DNA of 64,000 nt from Calycina herbarum (GCA_001414485.1 LLEY01000019.1:310001-374000), one strand, 5' to 3'. Shown: positions 12,640 to 25,207, numbered from the stretch's first letter. Numbers and translations are program-made. The notes: generated from the letters alone by a model not told the origin.

Positions 12640-13520
12640 AAGATCTAAGAAGTAAGAGAGCTAATTCTGAACTATGTCGATTCTATATCTTATAAACCAC
12701 TCTTTAACCTTACTAGTAGTGTAAATAGAGGTATTATCTTATATAAAGAGATACCCTCCGCTCTTCTTCTCTAACTTCTCGAACTGTGGTTTCACTTCTG
12801 CTTTAAGAACCTCTAAGTAGCTTTTCGCCGAGTATCTATACTTTATAGACTTAAAATATAGATCTATAATATAGAGATTAGATCACGTGTTATCCTAGAA
12901 GCAACCCTAGACTATAACCTTTATATTCTTCTTATAATTATAAGCCTAGACTATTTCCCAGTTCTAGACTTAGTTTATAGTATAGAACACCTATTCTACT
13001 CTTTTATCTCGTCTCTGCTTTACTAAACACTTATCGCTCTAATATATTAAGCTCTATTCCTTCTTAGTTATATACCTCTACTTTAGATACTATACTAGAC
13101 GTTTAGTAGTATTAACCGCGGTAAGTAGCGGGTAGCGTCTAGCCCGCTAGTTCGTAATACCGTTGTTACTAAGAATTATCTTAAGAGTAGTCGTCTTAAA
13201 AGTAAGCTAGTATACTATAATAACCTATACGTAGATGTTCTTAGAATTAAGTCAGACGTGTCGTAGTATATATCGTACGTCTACTTCGGAGTATTCTTTT
13301 AGCTTACTTATTCGTAGTAGAGAGTCGCCGTCGATACGGAAGCCGTCGAGAGAGAGAGTGCTTCGTACTACCCCGTAGGAGACATCGAGGACCGTAGCTA
13401 TCTCTTTTTCTTTAGCTCTCTTATAAGCTATGCCAGCGATGCGGCCTCTTTAGTAGAGTGATAGTTCGCAATTAAAGTCTCTTATCTTCGAGATATTAGC
13501 TAGAGGCTTATAGATTAGAG
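12640..13520 (-). pseudogene. Tc1/mariner-type DDE transposase, broken
   Basis: Read on the minus strand, and treating RIP stops as the original codons, it shows an N-terminal helix-turn-helix region (about 13300-13500). It then shows a WSDKC-like first catalytic Asp, a VWGCF segment, the WDNTSIYT segment (family: DN-SIH) carrying the second Asp, and a DLNPI(E/K) end with the third acidic residue. This is the classical IS630/Tc1 order. Catalytic-core length is typical (about 300 codons). Many in-frame stops make it non-functional. Confidence 0.7.
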
Positions 13521-13631
13521 GTATATTAAGAAAGATATATATATAGGAAAGAAGAAGGTTAGAGAACGCGTCGCGTTATTTAAGTAGGTTTTACGCCGCT
13601 CGCTTAAAATAGCTCAGACTTTCCAACTAGT

Positions 13632-14460
13632 ACTATAAAGAGCTAGAAGTATATATAGCTAAGATCTTACTATAGCTCTTATTATAGCTCTTGTTATAGA
13701 TCTATATATTCTAAGGTAATTACTAAGGTTATATACTATTATATACTATTACGTATATTCTTCTAGGTTATAGACTAGCGCTATAATATTACTTCTCTCT
13801 TTTAAAAAAGCTTATTTATAAGCTTTATACTATAACCGAGTTATTAGTAAGATAGTTATAATCGTCTATACCGTTCTTCTACGCTTATATCTAGCTTTAT
13901 AAGACTTTTAGCAGACTAGCGTAGGCTAGATTAATAAGGTAAAAGTTATATAATTTATATAGATAATACTTAAAATTAGAGACTAGATACTACTATAGAT
14001 TAGAGTTATAGCCTAACTATTTAACTTTATAATAGAGCTTTCTACGAATTATTTTTATAGCTAAGACTTCTTCTACTTTCTACTCTTCCTAATCTGTAAC
14101 TTATATTAGTAGAGGTAGCTTATTTACCTATCTAGGTAATAGATTTATAGTAGCTTTATAGAGTAGTAATAGATAGAATACGAGGTATATATAGAAGTGG
14201 TCTAGTAATTCGAGCTCTAGTTAAGATTCTCTCGAGTTACCGCCTACTTAATCGAGTATTCTACTATACGAAAGCGGCTTAGTCGAGAATACACCTTCTG
14301 TTATAGCGCTGGTCCGTAACCTGGAAGAATACACGTGATAGCACGTGGCCTCGGTAATCACCTCGGGATATATAGATCTATAACAAGAGCTATAACGAGA
14401 GCTATAGCGAGATCTTAGCTATACGTACTTCTAGCTCTTTATAGCTTATACTTACTTAGT
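13632..14460. repeat. Inner inverted-repeat unit
   Basis: 13632-13790 is inverted relative to 14290-14460 (shared core AGCTAAGATCT...CTATAGCTC...). A third, separate copy of the arm lies at 59113-59264. It may be a non-autonomous relative of the Tc1-like element. Confidence 0.55.
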
Positions 14461-14575
14461 AATCTCTTTTCTCTAGATATATAACCCGCGTTACCTTCGT
14501 AGATAGAACTATAGCTTTAAATTCTCGTATTTATATATATATACTCTTATACCTTTGTCTTTAGTTATAGTTTAT
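14420..14575 (-). repeat. Right outer inverted repeat of Tc1-like element
   Basis: Inverted partner of 12060-12220. Confidence 0.75.
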
Positions 14576-14937
14576 AATATTATTTAAAGCTCGATACTCT
14601 TTACTCTCTTATAAAGGATTATAATATTATATAGATTCTACGCTTATAATAGCTAGAAGATCTTATACTTATAATAGTATAATTATAACTCTCCTTCTTC
14701 GCTTATAATAGCCTCTCTTCTATAAACAGATATCTCGAGAATCTCTAAGTCTATAATAGTTTAATTATAACTTATCTCTTCGAAAGTTAAGAATCTCTAC
14801 GTTATAACAGTTTAATTATAACTTATCTTCTTAAAAGATATATCTATAATAGCTTATATAACCTTTTTTATAACCTTCTCTTTCTTTCTCTGTTTTTTTA
14901 TAAATATAATATCTAAAGCTATATATAGTAATAAGAG
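14576..14937 (+). mobile_element. Probable leader or LTR of Gypsy-3, left part
   Basis: Lies directly upstream of the Gypsy-3 gag once the solo LTR (14938-15398) is removed. It contains three imperfect copies of a unit with core TATAATAGTTTAATTATAAC (near 14671, 14750, 14808). No matching right-hand LTR was found, so calling it an LTR is inference. Confidence 0.3.
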
Positions 14938-15398
14938 TATTATAAATTATATACTAGTACGTAACTAGTAAAGTCTAGGCGATGTTCTAATAGAACGAGT
15001 ACTACTAGAACCTAGAAAAGGAAAGAAGGATTAAATATATTAGATATATAATCTAATAGATCTTATTATAGTATATTACGTAACTCGGTTAGAAGCAGTT
15101 AGGTAATAGAGTCTAGTTTTAAGGTACTCTGGAATTAGAGTTAGACTCTATCTTTAGAACTTCTATAGAATAGAACTCTAACTAGAATAAAAGGTTCTAT
15201 ATAAGACTAGCACGTCTACTATTAGATAGAAGCTTCGTGCTTAACTTTAGTTATTAATCTTATTATCTTATTTAATATCTTTGATATAAGTAACGAGTTC
15301 ACTTCTAAGTAAACAACCTAGTATATCTATACTTCTTACTTATATACTAATCTTCGAGACTTAGTTATCTTTGTTTAGTTCGTTTAAGTTTCGTTATA
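14938..15398 (+). repeat. Solo Gypsy-1 LTR (type B U3)
   Basis: A 461-bp LTR from TATTATAAATT to TTTCGTTATA with no interior on either side. It is flanked by a perfect 5-bp target duplication AAGAG (14933-14937 and 15399-15403). This is the signature of an insertion later reduced by recombination between its two LTRs. Confidence 0.9.
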
Positions 15399-16785
15399 AA
15401 GAGTAGAAAAGACAAGACTCTTACTAGTCTAGTAGCTAGTAAAGCTTCTAGTAGCTTAACTTAAACTACTCTAGAACCTCTATAAGTAGATAGTACCCTA
15501 GTCTTCCCTGTTTTAAGTAAGCCTCTTATAGACGAAAACACTCGCTTATAAGCTAAAGTCGAGTCGCTATAAGCGCTTTTAGACTATAATACTCTATTAT
15601 AGCTTATAAGCAACCTAGATAACTCTCTACCTAGCCGCGAGTTCTTATAGTTACTCTAGAAAGCTATAGCTAACTTCTTCTATTCTTAATATAGTTCCTC
15701 TAATAGCTCTGCTTATAAGTTCTAAGATAGTAAGAAACTTAAGAATAGCACTTCTCCGTCGTATAAGGCCTAGCGTATTATCCTAGCTAGTAAAATAAGA
15801 AAGAACGTCTTTAAGAACGAATAAGATAAACTTACGTTTATTTTCTTTACTACTTCTAAAGTAGTGTAAAAGTATCTTAAACCTTAAATAGACTTTAACT
15901 CGTCTACCTTATTTATAAATACTACTAAGATACTTATATATCTAGATACCTTATTTATAGATAGTAATAAAACTATAGAAGCTTATAAGCTCTTTCGTAA
16001 ACTCTTAATATAAGAAGACGAGACTTTTATTACTTTTAAAGCTACCTTTCTAAGCTTTATAACTATAGCTTATATTCTATTAAGTAAGTAGTTAGAGAAC
16101 CTTTACTAGAAACTTACGCCTACGCTTTAAGTAAGCCTTTCGCTAGTTTATATCTTCTTAATAACCTTTACCTAGTTATATAACTATTATTACTCTATCT
16201 ACTAAGATAGAGTAATAATTAAGAAACGCTTTATAGCTTGTTATAACTACAGCCTATCTACTAGAGGTTTCTCTACTACTTATAGATTAGCTTACTAACT
16301 CCTAGCTCCTTATACTACTATTAGTTATCTACTAGTTATAGACTATAAGGCCTCTTTCTCTACTTATAAGAGTATAACTCCTGCTAGAGATATAGTAGAC
16401 GTTATTTACTATAATTATAATAAAACCAGGTATTATATAAATAAATACTCTCTTTCTTGAAAACTCTCTATAGCTATTAAGCTACTATAGAAAGAAGCTA
16501 ATAGTTCGTTTATAGATACTTATAGCTTATAATCGTCTAACGAGGAATTAACTAATAAGGAACTCGTTTATAAGAACCTAGGAAAAGAACTACTTTAAAG
16601 TAAGTCTCTACTTTAGAATAAGATAAACTTAGATCTTAACCTTTTAATCTAAGTTATATAATAGATAGAAAGGCTTTTATAACTATATATACTTTAATTA
16701 AGAATAGATATACTTTTAATACTACTAGACTTATTAATACTAGAGTAAATAGATAGTTATTTATTAATATAGCTTTAACTAACTA
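15399..16785 (+). pseudogene. Gypsy-3 gag and start of protease
   Basis: Plus-strand decayed gag. A CCHC knuckle is recognisable at about 16408-16455, with Cys/His codons turned to Tyr: YYNYNKT-(G/R)-Y-YINK-Y. Just before the Gypsy-2 insertion the frame reaches the retroviral-type protease active site, RLINTRVNR, whose family form is DTGAN. The gene resumes at 22447. All stops are RIP-type. Confidence 0.65.
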
Positions 16786-16968
16786 TATAACAGTCCCAGT
16801 CACATACGACTGGATCACGTGCCGAGGTTCTACCGAAGTCTCGCTTAGTATACATAAATAGAGACAGAGCGTACTAACTCTCCTCTTCTCTCTTTAGTTT
16901 AGTTTTCTTCGAATATAGGTACTATTCTATAAGTATCTCTTTTAGTATATTTATAAAGAGCCGTTATA
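16786..16968 (+). repeat. Gypsy-2 5' LTR
   Basis: 183 bp, paired with 22264-22446. Contains a CACGTG site (about 16817) and a TATA-like TATACATAAATAG (TATATAAATAG in the 3' copy), a plausible promoter. Confidence 0.9.
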
Positions 16969-16999
16969 CTAAAACTAAACTCACACTCTTGCCTAGGAA

Positions 17000-18240
17000 G
17001 GCATACGAATATCCTAAAACTGACGAACGAAAACACATATATTCACCTTATAGCAAATCCCTTTACACGTAGTAACAAGTTACAACGCTCCTCCCTTAGC
17101 TAGCTCGATAAGCAATCGGACGAAGAGCCTCTACCTTTACCTTTACCTTTACCACCTACTATCAACACCAGCTCTTGAAAGACTAAGACCTCTTCCTAAG
17201 CTATAACACTACTACCTTTACCTACTAGCAAGGCTACTGCTAGCTCTTCTACAGTAGCAAAGTCTAAGTCACCTCCTTCTCTTATAGTCGACGATGCCTT
17301 ATAACAAATCCTTCAGACGATAACCACTCTTATAGATAAGGTCTACTACCTTGAAGTTAATACTAGATCTACCTCTTAAGTAGCAGAAATATACGTACGC
17401 TGTGAATATACCTCTACAGAGCTTAAAGCTAAAAAGGTTGCCTAATCCACTCCTGCTGCCCAGTCTTCTAAGAAGACTAGTAAAGTAGAGAATCTACGTA
17501 CGTTTACAACAGAAGATAACCAGATCACGTATAATACCTAGAAGACTGAAATTATAGCAAAGCTACATATTAATACCGACTACTTCGAATCTAAGGAGGC
17601 AAAGATGAATCTGGTATATCGTGCTACTACTGGCCAAGCACGTGATTATATTTATCTAAAATACAAGTTCGATACTAACGACTGATTTACCACTTATAAT
17701 AAGATACTAGCTTACCTCCGCAATATTACAGTCAGTCTATACGTTTGTAACAAGGCCTATAAGAAGTACTAAGAGCTACGAATAGCTTAAGAGACGTTCT
17801 ACGAGTTTCGAGCAAAGTTCTAGAAGCTAGTAGACAAGTCTAGAGCTCTAAAGTAAGATAGAATTAACAACCTTTTTAATAAGTTAACTATTAACCTCTA
17901 ATAAGCTCTTACAGTTATTAGACTTTAAGCTAAGAGAGACATAGACCTCTTTTACACTCTTGCTAGTAGCGTCGACAACGACCTACGAGACATTATAGAA
18001 GAAAAGGCTAGAAAGCGTATAAGCAAGTATCTACCTACTACAGCTACACGTTCTCTAGAAATTCCTACTCGCGTAGCTAGCATTCACCCCTCTACTAATA
18101 TATATTACAACTATAGAGAAGTCGGCTATTATATCAAGTCCTGCCCACAGCTAAGAGTCTATAAGAAGGTAGACTTAAGCGAGCTAGAGAAAGAAGAAGA
18201 AGCTAGATCTAAGTTAGAAAACGAATATAACTAAGAGAAG
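17000..18240 (+). pseudogene. Gypsy-2 gag
   Basis: Long readable Gag with few stops. It has a Pro/Leu and Ser/Thr-rich N-terminus, then the fungal Ty3 Gag core (LRTFTTEDNQITYN, FYEFRAKFQKL) and a CCHC zinc knuckle near 18103-18150 (YNYREVGYYIKSC, with two Cys and the His now Tyr). Gag packages the RNA. Pol lies in another frame (the protease Asp is at +2 relative to the knuckle), so a frameshift was probably used. Inactive through TAG/TGA codons. Confidence 0.75.
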
Positions 18241-18299
18241 ACTCCACCTTAGGTAAATATAGGATTAATCTCTCTAAGATTAATCTATAGTTATTAGTT

Positions 18300-21200
18300 A
18301 GTAGAAAAGCGTTTACTTTACCTAGTATAATAATAATTAATAGATATAGTAAATAAACCACTGCTCTTAGTAACCTAGGAGCAAATACATTCTCTTTTAT
18401 AGACGCCTAATTCGGCTACGACTTAGCGAAGTTCTATAACCTTAAAACAAAAAGACTTCCTATACCTATAAAGATTCGCAGATATAACAAAGAGATTAGC
18501 GGAGAAGCTACTTACTACCTCCTCTCTAATTATATATTAGATAGCTACAAATTCTTTAACATACCTTTTATTCTACTAGACCTAGGATTATACGACGTTA
18601 TCCTCGGCTAAAAATTCTTTAAATACTTTTATATTAATATCGACGTAACTTATCGAAAGTTACTCTAGCTAGAGGAACTTAAGCCTTACTTCTCTACTCG
18701 GCAGCCTACCCCTCTCTCGCGCGAAGCTATTCGTCCTAAGAACCCTACGCTCTTTTACTAGAATCAGACAGACGCTTATAACCTTATAATAGAAACGGAC
18801 GAATTATAGAGATAGAATAGCTAATCTATTCTAGAACTCTATATAATAGAATATCTAGAATATATACCTACGATCCGCGAAAGCAACTACTAGTCTTCTA
18901 TATAAGTATAATACCGGATTATAAAACGGGAACTTAAGAGATTACCTAAGAAAGTACTTACCCTAGTCTATTAACGAAAGCTCTTTCTAAAGCAAGAACC
19001 TTCTACGATAATTAATATCTCTACTATATCCGCGGTAGGAATATACTACTATTTACTTTAAGAAGACAGTAAGATGTTTACTACTAGCTTATATAAGATT
19101 AACAGTATTATAGCTGGATAAGAAGAGGATCGTATAACAATACTAGAGGTTCTAGAGAAGTACGTAGATTTTATAGACGTATTCTTAAAAGAAGCTTTAG
19201 ATACTCTACTATCTTACCGATATTATAACTATAAAATACAGCTAGAAGGAACAGATACTCTTAGATATTCCCTACTATATAAGATATCGACTAAAGAGCT
19301 ACTTACTATAAAGGAATACATCTTAGACAACCTTTATAAGGGATTTATAAAGTATAGCCAGTCCTTTTTTACTACTCTAGTACTATTTATTAAGAAGGTA
19401 GATAGAAGATTATACTTTTATATCGACTTCTAAAAGCTTAATAACCTTACTTAAAAAGACCGCTATCTACTTCCTCTTATTAATAAAACGCTAGCCTATA
19501 TTAGCTAAGCTCGTATCTTTATAAAACTCGATATCTATTAAGCTTTCTATCGTATACGAATAGATCCTAATTCTAAAGAACTAACTACTTTCTATATACG
19601 TTATAGAACGTATAAGTATAAGGTTCTACTCTTTAGACTTACGAATAGACTATCTACGTACTAGCGGTATATAAACGACGTACTTTTTAACTATTTAAAC
19701 GATTTCTACTCTACTTACTTAGACGATATTCTTATCTATTCTTTAAATATATTAGAGTATAAGGAACATATATAAAAAGTCCTCTAGCAACTACGAGATA
19801 CTAGCTTATAAGCAGATATTAAGAAATACGAATTTAACGTTGAAAAGACAAAATACCTTAGCTTTACTATTAGAACTGACGGTATTAAAGTAGATCTAGA
19901 AAAAGTTATAGTAGTCTAGAATTAGTAAGTACTAGATATAGTAAAAGGCGTCTAGAGCTTCCTAGGCTTTTATAACTTCTACTAGAGGTTTATATAGAAT
20001 TATAGAATTATTATAAAACCACTTACACGTCTTATAAAGGACAACGTACTCTTTAACTTCGACAAAAGCTACTAGGACGCTTTTAAGGAGCTGAAAGAAT
20101 ACCTTATAACAGCACTAGTCCTTCGCTACTACTCTCTAGAGCTTCCTACGATAATCGAGACAGACGCTTTAGATAGGATAATTACTAGGATACTATAACA
20201 ATAGTAAGCAGACGGCGAATAGTACCTAGTAGCTTACTTTAGTAAGGTTATATCCTCAGCTAAGTGTAATTATAAGATTTATAATAAAGAGATACTTATA
20301 ATCGTACGCTCGCTTATAGAATAGAGACCGGAATTATAAAGCACGTACGAGAAAGTTCGTATTTATACTAACTATAAAGCACTCGAGTACTTTATAATAA
20401 TAAAGCAGCTTACTATACGTTAAGCTAGATAGGCTAAAGCTTTAGCCGAATACCACTTTATAGTAATATACTGTTCTAGAAAAGAGAATAGAAAGACGGA
20501 CGCTTTAATACAAAAAACAGACGAGTTATAGACTTAGAAGGAGCTGAAAGAACAATACTAGACCTGTATACTCTTAACGAAAGAATAAGTCGATATAGAA
20601 ACACTTAAAGACCTCGAGGTCGAAATAAGCTCTATTATACTAGCTCTAGTCAACGACGACTACTTCCAGGAGTCTCTTACGCTCTCTAAACGAATCCGTA
20701 AAGCAAATAAGGATGCTAAGACACTTTAAGCTTTACGATTATAGGCTAAGAACGACGAAGACTCTCTATACGTCTTAGAGGAAGACCTACTACTTTATCG
20801 AGGCTGCTTAATAGTACTAGATATCGATACTTTATAGACAGACCTAATCCGTAAAGCATATAACTAAGTACTACTAGCCTACCCTAGACGAGACAAGACC
20901 TACTAGATCCTTCGCTCGAGATATATCTAGCGAAATATAAAGTCTGATATTACGTAATACGTACGTAACTGTTACGAATATCGAAGAGCAGATATACTAA
21001 GAGATAAGACCCCTGGTTATCTACACCTACTTCTAGTCCTATTACGTATATAGCAACACGTAGTAATAGACTTTAAATCCTTCCTAGCTAATAAGCATAG
21101 CTTTAACAACGTATTCGTAGTTATCGACCGATTATCTAAATAATCTATCTCTATCCCGTACTAAAAGAAAGTAACAGCTAAGCAGATAGCTAGGCTATAC

Positions 21201-22240
21201 TTATAGCACGTATTATAATATTACGGAATCCTAGAGAGTATTATCTCTAACAGAGGTCCTCAGTTTATCTCTGCCTTCTAGCGAGAATTTACGCGAATCC
21301 TCGGCGTCCGGCTTCGACTTTCGACTATAAATCACGCCTAGATAGACGAACAAACTGAAATTATAAACCAGTACCTAGATCAGCGCTTATAGCTATATAT
21401 AAATTACTACTAGAATAATTAGTCAGAGCTACTTCTAATAATAGACTACGCTTAGCTTATACTACCTTATAGTACTATTAGAATGTCCTCGTTCGAATTA
21501 TAAAAGAGCTACTTACTAAGAACGTCTTTTAACTAGTATATACCTAAACCCTCGACTATATAAGAGAGGCTATTATAAGAAGAAGCTACAACAGTTACGA
21601 AGACTCTTTAAGAAGTACTAGACGTCGGCTAAGCAAATATAGTAAAAGCTTAAGAAAAGAAAGAACGGGACGTGAATAGATATAGACGAGAAATAGACTT
21701 TAGAGTCGGCGATATAGTTTTTGTTACTATAAAGGACTGGAATACGTAAAGACCTAGCCGGAAGTTAGACCACTAGATAGCTAGACCTTTTAAGATCCTT
21801 AAGGAAGTTGGCTCTGCTTTTAGACTCTAGTTACTATCCTCTATTAGAGTCTATCCTGTCTTCGTACTAGAGAAGTTACGTAAAGCTTTAGACGATCCTC
21901 TGCCTAGATAAGTAAGTACGCCACCTCCACCGATTATCGTCGACAAAGAAGAAGAATAGGAGGTTAAGGAAGTACTTATAAGTAAGACACGATAGAAGTC
22001 TCTTTACTACCGATTAAAGTAGAAGGGCTATAACGAGGACCTTGACTAGCACCTAGCTCGCTACGTAGCCTACTTGCCACATATATTAAAGGAATTCTAT
22101 TTAGCGAATCCAACAGCTGACAGGCCTTCAAAGGCTCTTCCTTTGTAGCTAGAGGCGTACGAGGTAGGAAGAGACAATTACAGCGAATTAGAGAGTAACG
22201 ATCCTATAGCTACGGAAGACAAAGCGGCTTAGTTAGAGGG
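18300..22240 (+). pseudogene. Gypsy-2 pol: protease, RT, RNase H, integrase, chromodomain
   Basis: The protease site LGANTFSFID (18375-18404) has its catalytic Asp changed to Asn one residue before it. Reverse transcriptase has the YLDDILIY box at 19716-19739, in the same frame as the protease. The RNase H start ETDALD lies near 20158. The integrase core spans about 20880-21600. A C-terminal chromodomain has the aromatic core LYYRLKQKGYNED (about 22000-22045). This is the chromovirus layout; chromodomains of this class direct integration toward histone-marked chromatin. Numerous TAG/TAA stops. Confidence 0.8.
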
Positions 22241-22263
22241 GGCCCGGTTAAAGGAGGGGGTGG

Positions 22264-22446
22264 TGTAATAGTCCCAGTCACATACGACTGGATCACGTGC
22301 CGAGGTTCTACCGAAGTCTCGCTTAGTGTATATAAATAGAGACAGAGCGTACTAACTCTCCTCTTCTCGCTTTAGTTTAGTTTTCTTCGAATATAGATAC
22401 TATTCTATAAGTATCTCTTTTGGTATATTTATAGAGAGCTGTTATA
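22264..22446 (+). repeat. Gypsy-2 3' LTR
   Basis: Partner of 16786-16968, same length, about nine differences. Starts TGTAATAG; the 5' copy has TATAACAG, a RIP-type change of the terminal TG. Confidence 0.9.
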
Positions 22447-23271
22447 AACTAGTTAAGTTAATATTATAAATAGGCTATAGAAGAGCTGTCTTATATAATA
22501 TTAATTATAGGTTTTAATAGACGTAAAGAGCTAGCGATTACCTATATTATTTACTTAATACTAAGTATTAATAGATAATAGTTTACTAATACCTCTTTTC
22601 TAAGTACTAATATTAGTAGATAAGATATTATTATTAGTTATCGATAGCTTATAAACGTAAACGTAAAGTTAATAGTCTATAGCTATAAGATTAAATAGCT
22701 AAAATCCCTTCCTCTAGTTCGTCGATTCGATTACTTAATATCTATTACTAGGGAATCGATAACTGTCTCTCTACTAGACCTCTAGACTTAGAAGAATATA
22801 GAATACTACGACCTTCGCTAGAAGACTATAGAGGAACCTATATTAATTTACTTAATACTACCTCGAGACTAGAACCAGCGCTAAACCCCGCTACTAGTTA
22901 CTATCGAGAATATTCTAGATAAAAGCTTTTAGTAAGACCTCGTTTCTACTAGAAACAGAATATAAGTTCTTATTCTTAACCGCTAATAACGTCGTCGGTT
23001 CTTCTTAGGAAAACGTTTAAAATCAGCTATAAGCTCGCTTATAGAAGACTCGCTTATAGAGCTTATAGACACCTATAAATCTACGGAAGACTTCGCTATT
23101 AATATCTATTATATTAGAGCTACTGCTTTTTATCTTAACCTTTAAAAGCGCGATAACGAAGTCTTTTCTACTAGCTTATAAGAGATCGATTATACTCTTA
23201 TAAATAGGTTATATATAGAGCTCTCTTCTATAGATTATACTTTAGATAAATAACTAGTAGAATAGAACGTA
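22447..23271 (+). pseudogene. Gypsy-3 pol, protease C-part to RT N-part
   Basis: Continues the gag-protease frame left at 16785. It reads as a protease/linker protein up to the TA where pogo1 is inserted. Stops are almost all TAG/TAA at presumed Gln codons. No LTR is attached. Confidence 0.6.
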
Positions 23272-23273
23272 TA

Positions 23274-25132
23274 ACGTGGTTTATTAGAACCTCGATTATA
23301 TTAGAACCTCGATTACTTTTCCTTAGTACGAGACTTTAAACCTGAATAAATCAACTATAACATATGAAATTAATTATCGCGCTTAGAATCTAATAAACTA
23401 GATATATCTATAACTTCTTAACAAGTTCGCGTATTATAGCTAGCTTTTCCGTAAGTTCTATAGCACCTTCTAGACGATTGCCCCTCCTTCCGACTACTCT
23501 CTATCTTACGTATATCGCGTCGTACTTGCTTATCTACATCCTTCTAAGCTAAAATATCCTATATATCCTCTACTATAAGTGCTCTCTCTTGACGGACACG
23601 AGTCTTTTTAGCTCTATAGCGTTTGCTTAGAGCTTTATTTACTACGCGAAGAGTACGAACCTCCGTAGATAAAAAGGTTATCTTATATACTATTCGCTCT
23701 ATACCCTTTGCTAATATAGCAACTGTTTAAAAAAGCGGAGTTAGCGAGCTTCCTTAGTAACGAGCTATACGAGTTCGTATAAGAGTTGGTTATAAAAGTG
23801 CTTTAGTTGGGTTAGAAGGTGTCTAGGACACCTAAGAGAGGGAGTTAGCACTAGACGGCCGAGGGGGAGTTAGAGCCTATAACCTTACGTCAAGCTTTGA
23901 AAGGACTACTTATAAGTTAAAAGGTACTAGGCCAGCTCTACGGAATCCAGCCTAATAGTTTAGAACTATTATTATTTCCTTATATACTGTTATAAAGGCT
24001 AGAAAGAACTCGACCTTTGTAATATAGTTAATATAGGCCTTAATAAACGTCTTAATCTGCCGACTATACGTCTGTTTTAAAACACTACAGTACTTAATAT
24101 TAAGTAGCTAGGTTAGATAGAATAAATAAGGAGGTAGTCTAAGAGTAATAATATTATATATCTTATAGTACTCTTAGAACTTAGCTGATTCGTAACTCTT
24201 ATACTTATCTAATACTAGTATTTGATATAGACTCTTTATACGAGCAGTAGTATGTTTATTAAAGTGTTTTAGCTATTCTAGACCCGTCTTATTATTCGTT
24301 CACCTGTTACTTATCAGTTTAATAACCTAGTCGGATAGAAGGCCGCCGTCGGTATACTAGTTAGAGAGATAGTTCTTATCTTAAACTACTAAGAATAGAG
24401 GAATACTCTAGCTCTCTCTATTAATATAGGCAATTACTATAGCTTATTCTCGATTACCTAGCTGAACTGCCTTACCTCTGCTACGCCGATCTATACGAGT
24501 AACAACTATTCTAGGACAAATTATATCTATTATAAACCTAGTTTCGTTAAAGTTATAGATATCGTAGTCTAAAACCTTATACTTCGCCTATATATTCGTA
24601 AAAAGTCGAAACCACGCGCTAATTAGCTCTAGATCTTTGTATAAGGCTCTTTAGAAATCATAAACGCGATTAAAACACGTCTTTAAGTCTGGTTATTATT
24701 ATATAAATTAATAAGCCTAGAGCTTGCCGACGCGTTTCCTTCTCTATGATTCGAGAATAAAATTAGCTATATCTTCTATACTACCTAACTAGGGCGCAAA
24801 TCCTCTAGAATCTATATCAAGTATATTCTAAATAATAACTTCCTCCTCTAACTTTGATAATTTAAGGCTTGCTAGCCGGCGCTTAGCGAGGGGAAGGTAG
24901 CCGTTTATCCTATTAAAGAGTGTTATATAAGGTATATCGTAGGTTTTTATAGCTTTCCAACGGCTTAGATTTTTAGATGTCTGAATTGCCTTAATAGCTA
25001 GAATAATTTTTGATTCTCTTATAATCATAGATATATTAGAAGGTAAAGAAAACGCGTTGTAAAGTATAAGAGTAGTATACTAAGAGAAAGTGATCGAGGT
25101 TCTAATATAATCGAGGTTCTAATAAACTACGT
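23274..25132 (-). mobile_element. pogo1, pogo/Fot-like DNA transposon
   Basis: 1859 bp with 43-bp inverted repeats beginning ACGTGGTTTATTAGAACC, flanked by TA (23272-23273, 25133-25134). Each terminus carries the 13-bp motif TTAGAACCTCGAT twice in direct orientation, as expected for transposase binding sites. It sits in Gypsy-3 pol. One decayed transposase lies on the minus strand. Confidence 0.85.
23400..25028 (-). pseudogene. pogo/Fot-like transposase, RIPped
   Basis: Starts at the ATG at 25026-25028. The 66-residue open part (24828-25028) reads MIIRESKIILAIKAIQ...YLPLAKRRLASLKLS, the N-terminal psq/CENP-B-type helix-turn-helix domain of pogo transposases. Further on, the frame (with RIP stops) shows FNETGF (family FDETGF, first catalytic Asp now Asn), GNREQAIVIAYIN and LDKYKSYES (family LDGHxSH, second Asp). 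The family transposase is about 500-550 residues, which fits the space. Inactive. Confidence 0.75.
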
Positions 25133-25207
25133 TACTAGGAATATATAGTATTTAAGTATGTCTTTTCTAAGAGAGCTTTAGACGAGCTTCCTCTACTATA
25201 GAACTAA
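25133..25207 (+). pseudogene. Gypsy-3 pol, 75-bp RT bridge
   Basis: A short piece between pogo1 and the Gypsy-1 insertion. It reads EYIVFKYVFSKRALDELP, matching the segment just before the RT in Ty3 elements (typically EF.DVFSK...LP). The frame resumes at 47947 with NYKIEL (family DHKIEL), proving that 25208-47941 is an insertion. Confidence 0.75.

Larger units (their letters stand above)
12060..14575 (-). mobile_element. Tc1/mariner-like DNA transposon with long inverted repeats
   Basis: Outer inverted repeats of about 160 bp (12060-12220 and 14420-14575, outer sequence TATAAACTATAACT) enclose a decayed minus-strand transposase. The right half also holds a second inverted pair (13632-13790 against 14290-14460), so two related elements may be nested, or one element has very long termini. 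Exact ends are uncertain because the target of this class is TA and the ends are TA-rich. Confidence 0.65.
16786..22446 (+). mobile_element. Gypsy-2 chromovirus, full length, TSD AACTA
   Basis: A complete 5661-bp Ty3/Gypsy element with 183-bp LTRs and a perfect target duplication AACTA (16781-16785, 22447-22451). A polypurine tract (AAAGGAGGGGGTGG) precedes the 3' LTR. Gag with zinc knuckle, protease, reverse transcriptase, RNase H, integrase and chromodomain are all in order. It is less damaged than its neighbours and its LTRs differ at only about nine sites, mostly transitions, so it is the youngest large insertion. It interrupts the Gypsy-3 protease. Confidence 0.9.
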
